NCBI RefSeq assembly: GCF_050624435.1
Contig: NC_134546.1
Coordinates: 79,773,700-79,837,699, forward strand
Length of the DNA: 64,000 nucleotides
Source of the DNA: Tenrec ecaudatus
Taxonomy: Eukaryota; Chordata; Mammalia; Afrosoricida; Tenrecidae
Reading direction: 5' to 3'
Under the pieces are notes generated by a model. The model searched no databases, had not been told where the DNA came from, and saw only the letters and a list, made by a program, of their open reading frames with translations. Shown in pieces: positions 43,480 through 54,744 of the stretch. Positions within the stretch are counted from its first letter, which is position 1; every line of letters starts with the position of its first letter. Both the position numbers and the translations under genes were made by a program.

Positions 43480-45146
43480 CTAATTTAAGAATATTAGTTC
43501 TGTGCCTACTTCTTGTATCTGTGAATTCAAATAGTATATTGTAACGGGAGAATATAGTCTGTCTTACAGCAACAGACAGTCTGTCCCTTAACAGCAGGAA
43601 ATGACTCTGTCAGGTGTCCCTGCATCAGAGTTCTCATGACGCTCAGATAAATACTTTCCAATCAGACTCAGGGGAAATGGGAGACTGGAAAAAGGTCACT
43701 ATTAAGTGCCAACATTATTGGCTGAAAATTTCACAGTATATTTTTCCATCAATTTTTAAGGTTTCATGACAATCACTTATTCAAAATATAGAAACGTTGA
43801 TACATGCACACAATAGAATTCTATACATGCCAAAAAATATTAGAGAGACCACAAAGCACATTAGGACATAGACATGAGTGAAACTAGACAATTACACACG
43901 CACACAAAACAAGGAAGCAAAATCAAAACAAAAAACACCTGCAGAGGAGGCTCCACTCAAATTTGGACACTTTGTCAGATAGCAGGAATTGGGAAACAGC
44001 AAAGGGCTCCTGACATTCCGCAGCGCCCCAGGGTTACTTCAATTCCATAGTCTCCTGCGATGGTGTTCTCAAAGGACCCAAACTACTCTGTTGACCTTAA
44101 AGCTGAAAAACTCCAGCGCCGGAGGCACAGGTGATTGCTATTCTAAATTCATGAGCTTCAAGGTATGATCACATGATTTCAAACGGTAAAACCATGATCA
44201 GAGGTGGGAATGGAATTAGAGATTCAATTCAGGGCTATCATTGTTGAGGTTCTCTACTTTCTGGGCGCCAAGGACTTCCAGCTTCTACTGATGTGCTGGT
44301 TTTTGTTTTTTCTCTCTTGGCATTGGTCTGACAAGGGAGAAAACAATCCTGCACTTACCTTTTTAGCAGCCTCAGGGGGATTCCAGCATTCTTGTATTTG
44401 ATGAGTATAAGTTTTGTCTGGAGCTCCGCTAAAGCTAGAGGTGAATAACTGAACTTCTGGCTGTCATTCTTAGGGAAACATTGTGAACCTAGGTCTGAGG
44501 TGTGGCCTTAAAAACATCTACATTTCTCCCTCAGGGGCAGTATGGACCCAGGAGAAATTTCTGCTCTCTTTCCAGGTTCGACCTTCTTCTGTTTTTACCT
44601 CATCTGTTTTCCACTCAGTTGCTATAGTTTAACACATGTGACCATAACTTTCTGTTTTGGAGTCTTTAACTTCTACATCTTGATATTTGTATATTATAGA
44701 TGAGAGGGGCTATATTCTGTGTGGTGGGGGGAAATTCATAAGGTGTCCTCTGTTTCTATTGGTTTCTTGCGTGACTTAACCACTACAGTTACCTGTGATA
44801 ATAAGTAATCATATTATCCCATAGATTTAGTTGCCAGCTACTTCCTCCAGGACACTATTTCTGCCCTCAGCTACTTTTATAGTAAATCACACACACAATG
44901 ACACGTTATTCTGCTGATGAAAACCAGACTAGCAAAGGTATTCATCTCTAGGAGAGAGGACACACCCCATAGGATGTCCAGGTCTCCCCGTTCACTGGAA
45001 AGCTATGATTATACATAAGTCACAGTGGAATTTTTACTGACCTAAGATGCCCTTGTGGCAATATTAAAAATGAATAGAAAATGTGTTGAACAAGAGAGTG
45101 AAACCATGTGTGATGGTTTTCCTGATCAGGATGTCTTTGTGTTTAT
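43480..45146. other. No gene recognised
   Basis: Intergenic; 43,860-43,950 is A/C-rich. No IGHV pattern. Confidence 0.45.
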
Positions 45147-45520
45147 ATGTCTCCAATGAAGCTGAAGGCTCTGGGAGACTTGAAGCACACTAGGGCCCCT
45201 CTGAGATTCCACAGTCCAACCTGTGGACCCATCCCCAGCAGTGACGGCATGGATATCATCAGCCAATTCCATGAAGGGCCTGAAGTGAGTAATAGTTATT
45301 CCATATCCTACCTACACACTGTGAATTCCTGATTGACAGTCACCAGAGAAAAGCCAAGAACATTTTTTATCTTCAAATGAACAGCCTCAATCTAGTTCAG
45401 TAATGGAGACATGGAGAAGGGAATGTGTAAGAGTCTGTACACCAACCTCCCTAAAGGCATGTATGGACTTCAGGGATTGCTCAGGACTCTGAGCCACAGG
45501 ACTCAGTCTGGCAGACAGTG
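45147..45520 (+). pseudogene. IGHV relic, VH3-like
   Basis: Very decayed. Similarity to VH3 in order: GAAGCTGAAGGCTCTGGGAG (FR1), AGTGACGGCATGGATATCAT (CDR1), CCAATTCCATGAAGGGCCTG (FR2), then AGTCACCAGAGAAAAGCCAA and TCTTCAAATGAACAGCCTCA (FR3, like ISRENAKN and YLQMNSL), followed by GACATGGAGAAGG instead of the YYC region. The flank GCTCAGGACTCTGAGCCACAGGACTCAG matches the VH3 3' flank at about 43,358. No leader, RSS or open frame. Many stops. Confidence 0.7.
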
Positions 45521-46034
45521 TGGAGGGGAGTTAAGAAATGGCCTCCTATTAGTGTCTGGGTCTTCCTCTCCATCTTACAGCTTCCATTGGGGCTTCTTGC
45601 GATGTCAGGGTTTGTATCAACCGCTGAATTATAAACTTTGCATTGTAAGGAGAGGAAACAGGTTCCCATTCCCAAGTGCAGAAGGATACATATGGAGTCA
45701 GATACACACAGATGGGACAAGGCAAAGATGAGGGATCTCTCAGCTATGATGCAAAACTGTGCCCAGTAAGGGTTTTGGGAGGAAAGGGTGGCTGGGATTT
45801 CCATAAAGTCAGCTCAGTCCAGCATGAACGAGCAAGCACACCACAGTGTCTTCAAGCCATAGTTGTGCATCGGAGCTGCCCTGTGTATCTCAAAACCTGG
45901 CTTGTCTTAATGCCCTTGACATCCTCAGACACTGGCTGGGAATCAGGACTAAACAAGTGATGGTTTTCGGAGGACACGTTTGAGGGCCTGGAGCATTGTG
46001 CTCCCTTGAGTAGAGTAAGGAGAGGTGCTTCTCT
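45521..46034. other. No gene recognised
   Basis: Intergenic; the last 14 bases (AGAGGTGCTTCTCT, 46,021-46,034) are the target-site duplication of the next element. Confidence 0.5.
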
Positions 46035-46911
46035 CTTTTTTTAAAAAAAGAATTTATTAGGGGCTCATACAACTCTTATCACAGTCCATATATAAACATA
46101 CATCAATTGTATAAAGCACATCTGTACATTCTTTGCCCTAATCATTTTCTTTTTATTCTCCTCTTTTCTTTTTTAACATTTTATTAGGGACTCATACAAC
46201 TCTTATCACAATCCATACATATACATACATCAATTGTATAAAGCACATCCAGACATTACCTGCCCCAATCATTCTCAAAGCATTTGCTCTCCACTTAAGC
46301 CCTTTGCATCACGTCCTCTTTTTTTCCCCCTCCCTTCCCGCTCCCCTCTCCCTCATGTGCCCTTGGTAATTTATACATCGTTATTTTGTCATATCTTGCC
46401 CTATCCGGAGTCTCCCTTCCCCCCCCTTCTCTGCCGTCCCTCTCCCAGGGTCACACGTGGATCCTTGTAATCAGTTCCCCCTTTCCAACCCACTCACCCT
46501 CCACTCTCCCAACATCGCCCCTCACAACCTTGGTTCTGAAGGTATCATCCACCCTGGATTCCCTGTGCCTCCAGCCCTCATATGTACCAGTGTACAGCCT
46601 CTGCCCTATCCAGCCCTGCAAAGTAGAATTCAGATCATGGTAGTTGGGGGGAGGAAGCATCCAGGATCTGGGGGAAAGCTGTGTTCTTCATCGGTACTAC
46701 CTCGCACCCTAATTAACCCATCTCCTCTCCTAAACCCCTCTATGAGGGGATCTCCATTGGCCAACACTTGGGCCATGGGTCTCCACTCTGCACTTCCCCC
46801 TTCATTCAATATGGTATACATATATATACACACACACACACACATATATATACATGCACACATATGTTTTTTTTTTTTTTTGCATGATGCCTTATACCTG
46901 GTCCCTTGGCA
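46035..46911 (-). mobile_element. L1 3' fragment, antisense, with target-site duplication
   Basis: Reverse complement of the L1 3' end with a double tail (46,040-46,175 and 46,176-46,320), body to about 46,810, and a TA/CA run at 46,820-46,865. Flanked by AGAGGTGCTTCTCT at 46,021-46,034 and 46,912-46,925, a perfect 14-bp target-site duplication. It uses the ATAAGGCATCATGC...T-rich start shared with the copies near 30,200 and 61,015. Confidence 0.92.
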
Positions 46912-46925
46912 AGAGGTGCTTCTCT

Positions 46926-47959
46926 TGAGCAACCTCTTGTCCACTGTTTGCCTTGTGATTTGATTACAAATTGTCCCCGCCCCTCACTAACATTTAAAAG
47001 TGCACATGTGTCTGAATTTTATAGGTGCATATTGATTTAAATAGTTTTATTTAATTTTAATACAAATGTAATTCAATAATTAATATAATTTAAATTTCAC
47101 CTTATTTCTATTTCTGCTCTCAGGAGACACTTATGCACCATGCTAGGAGGACGCTGAGTCAAAGGAGAGGTCGAGGTTCTGGAACAAGTGCTTAACCCTC
47201 AGGCCAAATGTATTCCGGGCCTCCAGCCAAGGCAACTTGGCAGACCTATGGAAGTGCCTTCTTGGAAGAAGGGTCACTATTCATGTATAAGATTTTCAAA
47301 CAGGCATGACATGGATTCTGGGATGAAACCTTCTCCTCCATGCTATTTCTCAGTCATAATATCAGAAAAACAAAAGAGTGTACTGCAAAGTTTTACTGTA
47401 CAACTGTCTACAATTAGAGCAAATACATTTACATTTTCCTTGGAGCCATTCATCCTATCATTTCCACATTTCAGAATGTTGGGAATACTTAGTGGGCAGA
47501 ACATCTGAATCTAGAGATCCATGTGTTGCTTCTTCAGAGTGCAGCGAGAATTTATGAGCTCATTCACATATGGGTAACATAATTAGTGTGCAAGTTATGT
47601 GCACAGAGATAGTGTCAACAAATTTACACTTAAGAAGGGTCATTCTAACCTCTGTCATAGGACTAGCTTAGACAATCATGGGATTCACATTCAGAGACGC
47701 AGGTGACCTAGACTAGTGTGCAGCCACATCACAGTGTGATCCTTAAGTTGTCCTGCCAGCCAGCAGCATCAGATGTTATGAGTTGAATGTGTGCTGGAAT
47801 GACCAGGTTCACTCAATGCCATACCAGAATGTATGTGGAAACTGAATGACTCCAATGATCTTCAACTGAAAACTATCATCATATAATTTTATTGAAATCC
47901 TGAATTTTAGTGAACCTCGTGAATGTTCTTTTGCAAAGCATTTGCTTATTCTCCTCAGC
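46926..47959. other. No gene recognised
   Basis: AT-rich intergenic sequence. Confidence 0.45.
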
Positions 47960-48643
47960 AAATTCTAGCTCAGAAAAGACCAGGACCCTGTGCTTGGACT
48001 TCCACATTTGTAAAAAATATATATTAATTTAGAGATATACAGACAGTTTAATCATTCAGTAAATGAGTGGTGTCAACTGGAAGACTGGAGAAAATGCTTG
48101 TCAGGGTGGATATCAATGATAAAGAAATATTAATGGGAAGTGAACATTATAAATGCATATTTAAAGATAGTACTACTGAGTTCATGGTTAATAATATGCA
48201 AATGTTTCAAAAATCAGATAATCTGTGAGTTGGGTAATAAATTCAAGGTTGATATTTCTGCAGTTATCAAGGGGTCATACCTACAGCACAAATAGAGAGG
48301 CAGACTTTGGTTGGAAATTATCAAATTTCAGGTGAGCCAGAGTCACCTGGGTAAAGAATAGTTAAACTGCCTATGGTCCTTCCTAAAATGTCAGGACCTG
48401 AATGGACCTCATTTAACCCAGAGTGCCTTTGTGTCTCAAACCGGTGTATTTTAGTTCAGGGTCTGTAATACTGTTTTGGGGTCTTACTCTTATGTTGCCC
48501 TGCCTATTAAACAACTCTTCCCCCCTCCCTGCTCTGCTGTATCTCTACACGTGAAGTCATGACACCTGACTGGTCTGCACTCTTCTGAATGCTCCTGCCA
48601 AACAAAGGTCTCCTCTCTTCAGAATCTTGCATTTCTCGCAGAG

Positions 48644-49111
48644 TTAAAACCTTATCTTGTCTGCGGACCAACTTTTCTGGTTGGCAACTTCTTTCCTGAA
48701 ACACGATGGCACTTGACTCTCTTGACTTACACTGTGGTTTTCCTTAGCCATCAGGCACTGGGATGCAGTGATGGTGTTGCTCATAAGTGCAGTGGGGTTT
48801 GTGATGATCATGGCCAAGATGGGTAAGACCTGGCTGATGAACATTAGTAGGAGACCAATGCCTACTGCAAACATCCTACCAGAGGCCTTAAGGTATCTGT
48901 GCATTAATAAAATACAGGGACAAGAGTGAAGGACAGCCTCTGGCCCCAGCTTACCGTTGCCTGACCTTAGGAATATGGTCTGAAGTGCACCCACCAACAC
49001 AAGAGCCATTTCCTCAAGCATTTGTGAGTTTCTGTTGGACATTGCTACAATTCCCAGAGCCCAGAAACATGAGGAAATATACTCAAGGAAAGAGGGGGTG
49101 GAAAAGGGCAC
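48644..49111 (-). other. Unassigned minus-strand open frame (155 codons)
   Basis: Open from 49,111 down to 48,644 with two hydrophobic stretches (for example MFAVGIGLLLMFISQVLPI followed by LAMIITNP) that could be membrane segments. I recognise no family, and no homologous intact frame exists in the paralogous unit. It could be a receptor or transporter pseudogene piece, or chance. It overlaps no IGHV exon. Confidence 0.2.
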
Positions 49112-49589
49112 TGAAAGGCATCATGGAAGAGGTGGATATTTGAGACATCATCAATCCCCAGCTCCTCGGGACCAGCCTGGTATTAATTCATATAAAACAT
49201 ATATTTATCACATATGAAAATGACCAAGGAATTTGAGAAGGTGACTAAGTGGAATCAGTGTATAAAAAAGCAATGTGTTTGGAGAGTGTGAGGTAACGGA
49301 GACACTGTGGGGTAGACCTGATGGTTTCAAGGAACTCCATACTGCCCAGTCTCTGAAGCACAGGATATACGGGAGCCTCAGTCAGGGTAGGAGCAATGAA
49401 GGGCTGGAGGGAAAGAATACTGGGCTCAGGCATGCTGGGCTGTCCTTTGACTATTCACAGACACCTCCTAGGAAAAGTGCTTTCATTGCAGACTGACACA
49501 GAGATGAGTTCAAAAGAAGAATTTCCCTACAATGGCCTCAGAGGAAACAAAGGATCCTCTATTTATAAATAAGAACAGGGATCCCTCCT

Positions 49590-49597
49590 ATGCAAAT
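49590..49597 (+). promoter_or_regulatory. Ig octamer, intact VH4-like gene
   Basis: Perfect ATGCAAAT, 107 bp before the leader ATG, the Oct-1/Oct-2/OCA-B site that drives V promoters. The same octamer and following CATT..TTCAGGCACTAGG context recur at 57,063. Confidence 0.9.
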
Positions 49598-49704
49598 CAT
49601 TCTTCAGGCACTAGGTTAAAATCCCAGCCTTGGGCACTGAAGGCTATCAGTTCTCTTCTGACAGGGCTATGGGTCCCTTGGGAAAGCACAGCTGTGGTCT
49701 AAAG

Positions 49705-50144
49705 ATGTTTTTGCTATGCGTTCTCCTGTGCCTGTTTATAGTTCCCCAAGGTAATGGTCTCAGATATCAGTGTGAAATCTGGGGATGGTTGTGACTGCAA
49801 GTGACTAATAGAAACCAATTATCTTCATTTACAGGTGTCCTGTCCCAGGTGAAGCTTCAGGAGTCGGGTCCAGGACTGGTGAAGCCCTCCCAGAAGCTGT
49901 CCCTCACCTGCACTGTCTCTGGTTTCTCCATCACAAGCAGTGGTTACCTCTGGAATTGGATCCGCCAGACCTCGGGGAACGGGCTGCAGTGGATGGGATT
50001 GATATGTTATGATGGCGATACAATTTATAACCCATCCTTCCAAAGTCAACTCTCCATCACCAGAGACACATCGAATAATCAGTTCTCCCTGCAGCTGAGC
50101 TCTGTGACTGCTGAGGACACTGCCGTGTATTACTGTGCAAGGAG
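49705..50144 (+). CDS. IGHV gene, VH4-like (clan II), intact
   Basis: Two-exon germline V segment: leader 49,705-49,750 (46 nt, donor GTAATG) and V exon 49,835-50,144 after ACAG. Leader [15 protein letters not shown] plus GVLS gives a 19-residue signal peptide. Mature V: FR1 [20 protein letters not shown] then TCTVS (first Cys); CDR1 [12 protein letters not shown]2 [16 protein letters not shown] (conserved Trp); CDR2 region [13 protein letters not shown]3 [19 protein letters not shown] then [18 protein letters not shown] (second Cys). No stop or frameshift in either exon. An unusual Cys sits in CDR2, and GNGLQW replaces the usual GKGLEW. With octamer and RSS it looks functional after V(D)J joining. 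Paralogue of the pseudogene at 57,177; compare human IGHV4. Confidence 0.93.
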
Positions 50145-50183
50145 CACAGCGAGGGGAAGTCAGTGTGAGCCCAGACACAAACC
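50145..50183 (+). promoter_or_regulatory. V-RSS (23-bp spacer) of the intact VH4-like gene
   Basis: Heptamer CACAGCG (one change from CACAGTG, CAC retained), 23-bp spacer (50,152-50,174), nonamer ACACAAACC (50,175-50,183; one change from ACAAAAACC). Suitable for RAG cutting with 12-bp-spacer D segments, though the heptamer change may lower efficiency. Confidence 0.9.
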
Positions 50184-50204
50184 TCCCCTGCAGGGAAGTC
50201 ACTG

Positions 50205-50219
50205 GACAGCAGGGGGCGC
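50205..50219 (+). promoter_or_regulatory. CTCF-like motif 3' of the VH4-like RSS
   Basis: GACAGCAGGGGGCGC matches the CTCF core on the + strand, starting 22 bp after the nonamer. The orientation is that of the gene and points toward downstream D/J segments. Confidence 0.65.
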
Positions 50220-50447
50220 GCAGGACCCACTGAATACAGACACCCAGTCCTAGGCAGACACAGATGGATGACACCATATCGTGTTGGAATTAAGGCTTCC
50301 TCTGTTAGATCTCAGCATCCCCAGGGACAATTTTGCCTTTTCTTTTTTGTCTAAATTTTCCCTTCTCAATGCAGGCTTGAGGAGCTACTTTCTCTCTTTG
50401 AAGTAGAAATACAAAATTCACCATGAGACTTTACTATCTTCTTTGTT

Positions 50448-50995
50448 AAAACATTTTATATTTTATTAAATCATTTTATTGGGGGTGTTGTACAACTCTT
50501 ATCACTATCCATCCATCCATCCATCCATCTATGATCAATCACATTTGTATATTTGTTGCCAAGATCATTCTCAAAATACTTGCTTTCTACTTGATCCCTT
50601 GATATCAGCTCCTCATTTTCCTCCTCCATTCTTGCTCCCCACTCCCTCATGAACACTTGATAATTTATAAATTATTATTGTTTTGTCGTATCTTACACAG
50701 TCCAACATCTCCCTTCACCCACTCTTCTGTAGTCCTTCCCACATGGAGGAGGTTTTATGTAGATCTTTGTAATAGGTTCCCTCTTTCTACCCCACCATCG
50801 ATCAACCCTCTCGGTATTCCACTCTCACCACTGGTCCTGAAGACATCATATGTCCTGGATTCCCTGTGTTTCCAGTTCCTATCTGGACCAGTGTACATCC
50901 TCTGGTCTAACCAGATTTGTATGGTAGAATGGTGATCATGATAGTGGAGCTGCGGAAGCATTTAAGAACTAGAGGAACGTTGTATGATTTAATCA
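50448..50995 (-). mobile_element. L1 3' fragment, antisense, older type
   Basis: Reverse complement of an L1 3' end: TTTATTGGGGGTGTTGTACA, ACTCTTATCACTATCC, (CATC)n at 50,508-50,530, and ATTTATAAATTATTATTGTT. More diverged from the 12,500-type tail than the 46,035 copy. Flanked by ATCTTCTTTGTTA (about 50,436) and ATCTTCTTTATTA (about 50,997), a near-perfect target-site duplication. Confidence 0.85.
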
Positions 50996-51540
50996 TATCT
51001 TCTTTATTACATATTTTTCTCTCGACAAACAGAGCACCATAGACATTCTCATCCTACTTGTCACTGGAAAACTGTTGATATTGAAAGAAAAACAGGCATG
51101 TCCATACTCATGGGTGCAGTTCGTGGTTTTAAATACCCTGAGCTCAGACGGTGCATTGATCTCACAGTGCTGGGTCAGGTCCCCTGAGCTGCCTCTCTGC
51201 ATCGCTCCTTGACTCTGTGAGGAGTGAGTGACTGATGAGCTCTGTCTCAGAATATAATTGTTGTCACTTCTGGTGCTAACGTAGTGCCATGTCCGTAATG
51301 ATGCTACCAATTGTCTCCATTTCTCCAGAAATAAGAGTTCTGGGCATAGGGTGACCCCTGACTTGTGAGACAAAATCAAATGAAATGTCCTGAAATGACT
51401 GGAGGACTTCTTTCTGAGATCATCCATTGAAGAGAACACTCATTGGAAGGACAACTTTGATCCCTCTAAAATGGCACATGTGTTACAAGAGCAGGACATT
51501 TCAAATGAGTGTCTCAGAATGCTGGTTAGAAGTGGAGGTG

Positions 51541-52011
51541 TTGAGACTTATCCCCTGGTTTGAGCACGTCGTCAGGGAGACAAGTCCCTAGGAAAGAATG
51601 TCTCCTTGCACTGCAGTGTCAGCAACAAGAGGAGCACACTCAATCAGGTTAATAGCCAGTGGTGCTAAAATGGTCTCACACATGGGAGAAGTGTGAGGAT
51701 GGTGCAGGACCTGGGGATCATTGTTATTGCTCTGTTTTATACAGAGTCGCTATGAGTAAGCACTGACTCAACAGTACCTACCAACATCTCTAATGGAGTG
51801 AGGGGCAGAAAACTGAAAGTAATTTTGGAAGTAAATGGAATTGCCTAAATTAACAATATACTAACTTACAGCATATTATTTTAACTTTATTTAGAAGTGT
51901 TAAAATTAAATAAATCTGCCGTTTCTAATTATTATAAAACCAATAGGGATAACAGAAAACTGAGGCCAAATGTAAGAAATAAATATAAAGGCTATAATGA
52001 AATAAGAAGAC
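51541..52011. other. Intergenic with an AfroSINE 3' end
   Basis: 51,725-51,785 (CAGAGTCGCTATGAGTAAGC, then ACTGACTCAACAGTACC) is the 3' end of an AfroSINE, sense. The rest is AT-rich. Confidence 0.6.
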
Positions 52012-52160
52012 ATGGTGACACAGTGGATTTATGTCGGGCTGCTAACTGCAGGCTCAGCAGGTAGCAGAGCACTACAGCCTCGCAACCCACAGGACCCGTT
52101 GTGCTCTACCCTGCAGGACTGTGATGACAGAGGATGGACTCAAGGACAGGGAGTTGGGGT
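52012..52160 (+). mobile_element. AfroSINE head, sense
   Basis: GACACAGTGGATTTATGTCGG then GCTGCTAACTGCAGGCTCAG matches the tRNA-derived head (GGCGCAGTGG..GGGCTGCTAACC); the piece ends around CCACAGGACCCGTTGTGC and CCTGCAGGACTGTGATGACA. Box A/B-like motifs are decayed. Confidence 0.75.
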
Positions 52161-54744
52161 TTTGGTATAAATAACCATAAATCATCAATGATTCTTTTAT
52201 TCATTCCAATAAAAATTCCCATGTAACAAGGAAGAGCAAATGAACTTGCATCTGAGGAAATACAAATAAAACCTGTTTGCTCCCGATGAGATATTATTGC
52301 ATTCTCAAATGAAAACTAAGTAAAGATTGGACACAATATTTGTACTATACTAAGATCACTGAATCCAAAGATAAACAGCATATTGTTTTACTAGATATTA
52401 GGATGGAAATATTTCCAAATGTTTCCACTTTTAAGTTTTTGTTACAATACAATCCATTATGAATCAGTTTGGTAACAAAAACTTTTTAAAAATCATCAGA
52501 ATGATATATAAATTTATTTAGGATCATTGTAGATGAAAAAATAACAATAAATATATCTAATGTATATATTCTTGACCATATTCTCCAGTACAGCACTGTG
52601 TTTGTGGCCTTCTGACAACTATAAATGCAGTAATATTAGATATGATCTGTCTTGTGGCATCTATTTCTAAATTGACTGTTTCATTGTGTTGGGTTGTTGT
52701 TGTTTTTTTGCGTTCATTTCAAACAGTATGTGATGGTAATTTCTTGTTTAACCTTACACTCTAATGACAAGTAATGCTTATTGGTTATATATGATGCTTA
52801 TGTTTCTTAAGAAAGTCAGATTATATGTGTTTTTGTATTCCTTCCAGGACAATGCTTTAAAATTGAGTCCTGTTTACAATATTTTATATCTTCCTAATTA
52901 TTGAATGCCTTCTTGTTCCCAGTTAGGTTGGCACCTTCAGTGTTGATGCCCTCTCTCCGTGCCTGAGATACCATATCACAGGGAAAAATTAAGAAGAGCT
53001 TCCACCCCGTGGAACACATGGTCAAAAACAGATTGACAGTATAACTAGGGGATTTATTGGGGTGGGCATCTGGAGGATCCTTGAGCAAAAGCCGGGAATG
53101 GCAGGGTTCAGACTCCATGCCACCGTCTCTCAATATCAATGAGGACTCACCTATAGAAGTGGACACAGACATCATTCCTGAGCAGACAGCCCCCAACACT
53201 CCTCTCAGACACCACACCCAGGGCTCTGCCCAGCAGGACAGTGAGGGTTTGCATCTCTGGGCTCCCGCTTCTTCACAGAAATCTGGGAGCTTCCACTAGC
53301 CTTTCAGCTGACCACTTCCTAGTGTGCGTCTAATGGAACAGAGCGTTTTGGTGACAGCAGTTAGATTTTAACCATTCCTGACCCCAGAAATTCAATAAAC
53401 ACAAATCACATTTTTAAAATAAAAGCTACATAGGTATCAGTAACAAGAAAATGTGTAACGGATATATAATAAAGACTATATAAAAATAAAATCATCACAA
53501 TGCATGTGATATGATTGAAGCTTAACTTAATGATTTTAAATGAAACAGAACAGCTTTTAGCAATAATCCATATCAGCTCTCAATATAATAAGGAAATAAA
53601 TGATAATATATCTGAGGAAAGAGAGGTAAAATAAAATCATCACACTTTAAGGTATATTATTAAAGTTTACCTTAGTGATTTTAAATGAGACTTGAGCTGC
53701 TTTTAGCATGAATGCAAGTAAAGTTTCCAAGTATTAAGGGAATACATTAATATATCAGAGGAATGAGCAGTAAAACCCTCATTATGCTGATGGGACATCA
53801 CCGATTTCACAGAGGAAAGAAAGGAAAATGCAGAAATAGTATTATCCCTTTCTAAGGTCACCAGGTCCAAAGGAAATAAATAATAACATTAGTCTAAACT
53901 TTAGGAAGAATGGAAGATACATGTCTAAAGGAAGATACGTTTCTGAGATGTACAGAGGGACTAAACCTCCAGTGATTTCCCTCTGCCCATAATAGAGGAC
54001 TGGGACTCACCTGGTGACTAATCAGATTGCATTGGCGAAATGACTATAGTAAATCACAATGATAAACCTGACTTGAATGGTTAACACTTTTTCAGTTAAC
54101 CACCCGCTGATGCATGTTGGGCCTGATCTGGTTTTCAACATTCTCTCTGTCTCTCCCTCTCTGTTTCATATTGGGTATACTCTACTCAGATGTATTTTGT
54201 CATTGGTGATAACCCTACTGAACTGATATTATATGTTTCTGTGTTTTCAGAATATGAAACCCAGGATTCATGCGCCTATAGAGACAGCAAGTAGACTTAG
54301 GGTTCCTGAAGGATACAGTGAAGTGTGGGTGTGTGGGACAGACAGAGTAAAGGGGAGTTGATACCAAAGAGGTTAGGAAGAAAGAAAATGTTTGAAACTA
54401 ATGTGGTAGAAAATACACAACATTTCTTGATGTGATTGAACTATGGAATTATAGGATATCTACATTAGCATCCCCAAAAATGGTTTTTGAAAAAAAAACA
54501 CAGCTAAAAATAAAATAAAAATCAAGATTACATGTTTCAAAAAATGAATTGCATAAGAAACTACGATATAAATATTTAAAACTCCATATAAAATTTAAAA
54601 TATTATCGAGGAAAATGAAATATAACAGAAATAAATGGAGGAGCATGTCATGGTATTGATTGTAAAACTCAGTGACTCTAAATCTTGCCATTTCTAAAAC
54701 TGAATGATAAATCCAATGCTATAACATTCAACATGTATGTAAGG
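52161..54744. other. AT-rich intergenic; one unassigned 0.4-kb GC-richer block
   Basis: 52,200-52,400 may be an old L1 ORF2 piece (ATGAGATATTATTGCATT), weakly supported. At 52,890-53,300 the minus strand has a 107-codon open frame with a GTGAGTCC donor-like site and an AATAAA; I cannot assign it, and an old LTR or gene remnant is possible. Elsewhere AT-rich with several similar A/T-rich sentences (53,520-53,780) that look like internal repeats. Confidence 0.35.

Larger units (their letters stand above)
47960..51540 (+). repeat. IGHV4-like duplication unit, copy 1
   Basis: Contains the intact VH4-like gene plus flanks. Similar to 55,840-58,455 in order and orientation: for example GACTTTGGTTGGAAAT (48,306 and 56,181), the octamer-leader-V segment, the post-RSS flank, and the stretch with GAAGGACA..TTTGAT (51,447 and 58,357). 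Unit 1 carries the L1 fragment at 50,448-50,995 that unit 2 lacks, and extra sequence between 48,830 and 49,250. The gene was duplicated first and the L1 inserted later. Confidence 0.8.

Noticed and set aside
49825..50277. Minus-strand open frame of 150 codons
   Set aside because: Antisense to the intact VH4-like V exon; open frames opposite V exons are common.
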